Positions 62,636-64,000 of a DNA stretch of 64,000 bases are shown here, in pieces. The notes beneath the pieces were generated by a model. It was given only the letters and a program-made list of their open reading frames with translations, had not been told where the DNA came from and searched no databases. The DNA lies in assembly GCF_031450805.1 (NCBI RefSeq), contig NZ_JARTVY010000005.1, positions 248,001 to 312,000 of the forward strand, given 5' to 3'. Source of the stretch: Caballeronia sp031450805 (GTDB taxonomy: Bacteria > Pseudomonadota > Gammaproteobacteria > Burkholderiales > Burkholderiaceae). A program made the translations under genes and the position numbers. Position 1 is the first letter of the stretch, and each line of letters begins with the position of its first letter.

Positions 62636-63994
62636 ATGCCTTCTTTCACGATGAAACACTACCTCTCCCGGCTGCGCGCACGCGGCGACTTGCTGACCGT
62701 CACGCGCGAAGTCGATCCGCGCTTCGAAGCCGCCGCCGTCGCGCGACGCCTGCAGCGCGAAACAACGAAGCCCGTGCTCTTCGAAAACGTCCGCGGCAGC
62801 AAGCTGCCCGTGCTGCTCAATCTCTATAGCGATCACGACCGTCTGCGCGAAATTATCCGCTGCGCGCCGGAAGAGACGTTCTGCGCGCGTCTGGATCGCG
62901 AGATAACGCTTGCATCGACTCTCGACAACACTGTCGAACATGTGCCGATGCCATCGGACTGGATCACCGGCAAGCTGTCCGACCTGCCGATCCTCACGTA
63001 TCACGAACGCGACGGCGCGCCGTACATTACCTCGGGCATCTTTCTCGCAAAGGACCCGGATACTGGCGTGCCGAACCTCTCGTTCCATCGCTCGATGGTC
63101 GTCTCCGACGACGAACTGCGCATTCGCCTCGGCAGCAGTCACGACCTCGCGCAGTACCAGTTGCGAGCGGAAGCGCGCGGCGAGGCGCTCGAAGCCGCCA
63201 TTCTGATCAGCGCGGCGCCCGAGCTGTTCATCAGCGCGTGCGTGTCGCTGCCGCCGGAAGGCGACGAACTCGCGCTCGCCGCGGCCATTCGCGGCGGCCC
63301 GCTCGCGATGCGCCGCGCGCTTACCGTCGACCTCGACATTCCGGTGGCCGCCGAGATCGTCATCGAAGGCCGTATCCTGCCGAACGAGCGGCGTCCCGAA
63401 GGTCCGTTCGGCGAATTCATGGGCTATTACGTCGAAGTCGGCGACAACCATGTGTTCGAAGTCACGCATGTCGGCTGGCGTGAAGGCGCGGTGTTTCATG
63501 GCCTCATTTGCGGGTCCGACGAAGACCTGCGACCGCTCGAAGCGGCAACGGCCGCACGCATCTACAAGACGATATCGGCGCAGGTGCGCGGCGTGCTGGA
63601 CGTCACGTGCAAGCCCACGGTGATGAATACGATCATCAAGATCGACAAGCAATACGACGGCCATGCGCAACACGCGCTCCTCGCCGCGCTCGGCTCGCAT
63701 CTCGACTACAACAAGCTGTGCATCGTCGTGGACAAGGACATCGACATCTACGACATGGACGAGGTAATCTGGGCGTTCCTCACACGCGGGCGCGCGGACA
63801 CGCGCACGATGGTCATCGAAAACGTGCCTGGCTTCTATCGCGATGCCCACAAGGATCACTGGGGACGTCTCGCCATCGATGCGACGAAGCCCTGGGGCCG
63901 CGAAGCGGAGTTCGATCGCAAGTCGATTCCGGGCGTCGATACGCTCGTGCTCGAAGACTATCTGCCGCAAGCCGTCGCGCGGGCGTTGCGATGA
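62636..63994 (+). CDS. UbiD-family decarboxylase (prenyl-FMN dependent)
   Basis: This 452-residue enzyme has the prFMN/metal region ITSGIFLAKDPDTGVPNLSF and RLGSSHDLAQYQ, the catalytic Glu-Arg-Glu region in NERRPEGPFGEFMGYY, and a C-terminal dimer domain (KIDKQYDGHAQHAL, VVDKDIDIYDMDEVIWAF). It removes or adds CO2 on aromatic or unsaturated acids. The start is MPSFTMKHYLSRLR at 62636 or the inner ATG at 62651; neither has a clear ribosome site. It needs a UbiX-made cofactor, and the next gene, starting at the window edge, could be ubiX. Confidence 0.9.
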   Translation: MPSFTMKHYLSRLRARGDLLTVTREVDPRFEAAAVARRLQRETTKPVLFENVRGSKLPVLLNLYSDHDRLREIIRCAPEETFCARLDREITLASTLDNTVEHVPMPSDWITGKLSDLPILTYHERDGAPYITSGIFLAKDPDTGVPNLSFHRSMVVSDDELRIRLGSSHDLAQYQLRAEARGEALEAAILISAAPELFISACVSLPPEGDELALAAAIRGGPLAMRRALTVDLDIPVAAEIVIEGRILPNERRPEGPFGEFMGYYVEVGDNHVFEVTHVGWREGAVFHGLICGSDEDLRPLEAATAARIYKTISAQVRGVLDVTCKPTVMNTIIKIDKQYDGHAQHALLAALGSHLDYNKLCIVVDKDIDIYDMDEVIWAFLTRGRADTRTMVIENVPGFYRDAHKDHWGRLAIDATKPWGREAEFDRKSIPGVDTLVLEDYLPQAVARALR

Positions 63995-64000
63995 TGGCGC
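63994..64000 (+). CDS. start of next gene (partial)
   Basis: An ATG at 63994 shares its A with the UbiD stop (TGATG) and the reading M-A continues to the window end. Translational coupling suggests a partner such as a UbiX flavin prenyltransferase or another UbiD subunit. Only two codons are visible. Confidence 0.25.

Overview
The window is high-GC DNA with dense, tightly packed genes. It carries many catabolic regulators, ABC, TRAP and MFS transporters, an ortho-cleavage pathway and an orphan type VI effector module. This fits a soil or plant-associated Burkholderiales bacterium of the Paraburkholderia/Caballeronia/Burkholderia kind, probably a second chromosome or megaplasmid. That placement is inferred from gene content and style; no rRNA or tRNA gene is present to confirm it.

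Layout. 1-5.0 kb: branched-chain amino-acid-type ABC transporter (livFGMH plus binding protein) divergent from a FadR-type GntR regulator. 5-7.9 kb: small or hypothetical genes and a gene-poor stretch. 7.9-10.7 kb: MFS transporter divergent from a class V aminotransferase. 10.9-15.5 kb: type VI effector module on the minus strand (DUF2169 adaptor, ketosynthase-like protein with no catalytic residues, DUF4150 PAAR-like protein with an unassigned C-terminal toxin domain, two immunity-type proteins). 16.3-24.0 kb: SDR, LysR regulator, RuBisCO-like protein, DUF1537 sugar-acid kinase and a TRAP transporter. The SDR and RuBisCO-like promoters share a 17-bp motif placed identically on their -35 elements, which ties them into one probable regulon of the apionate/isoapionate type. 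24.1-30.9 kb: zinc alcohol dehydrogenase, aldehyde dehydrogenase, LysR, family III CoA-transferase, CitE-type lyase and SDR, a plausible route from an alcohol to acyl-CoA and C-C cleavage. 31-35.3 kb: acid-sugar cluster (MFS, CHMI-type tautomerase, enolase-superfamily dehydratase, GntR) next to a decayed polyamine-type binding-protein gene.

35.4-37.6 kb: TonB-dependent receptor whose signal peptide lies in another frame from the body, behind two Zur-like boxes. 37.7-41.7 kb: tautomerase, MATE pump, family VIII esterase/beta-lactamase and TetR, organised around a perfect 22-bp inverted repeat that holds two divergent promoters. 42.4-51.9 kb: LysR, M20 hydrolase, MHS transporter, kynureninase-like PLP enzyme, VOC-bicupin fusion, SDR without its catalytic Tyr, dienelactone hydrolase-NTF2 fusion, and a porin sharing an upstream motif with the operon. 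This is the best candidate here for an undescribed catabolic pathway. 52.0-58.8 kb: andAcAdAbAa-catBCA operon (anthranilate to catechol to muconate to 3-oxoadipate enol-lactone) with a divergent AraC regulator and paired 12-bp direct repeats. 59.1-59.6 kb: cytochrome P450 pseudogene. 59.7-64 kb: aldehyde dehydrogenase, AraC regulator and UbiD-type decarboxylase.

All calls rest on reading the DNA and translations. Family names come from recognised motifs and known neighbourhoods, not from searches.
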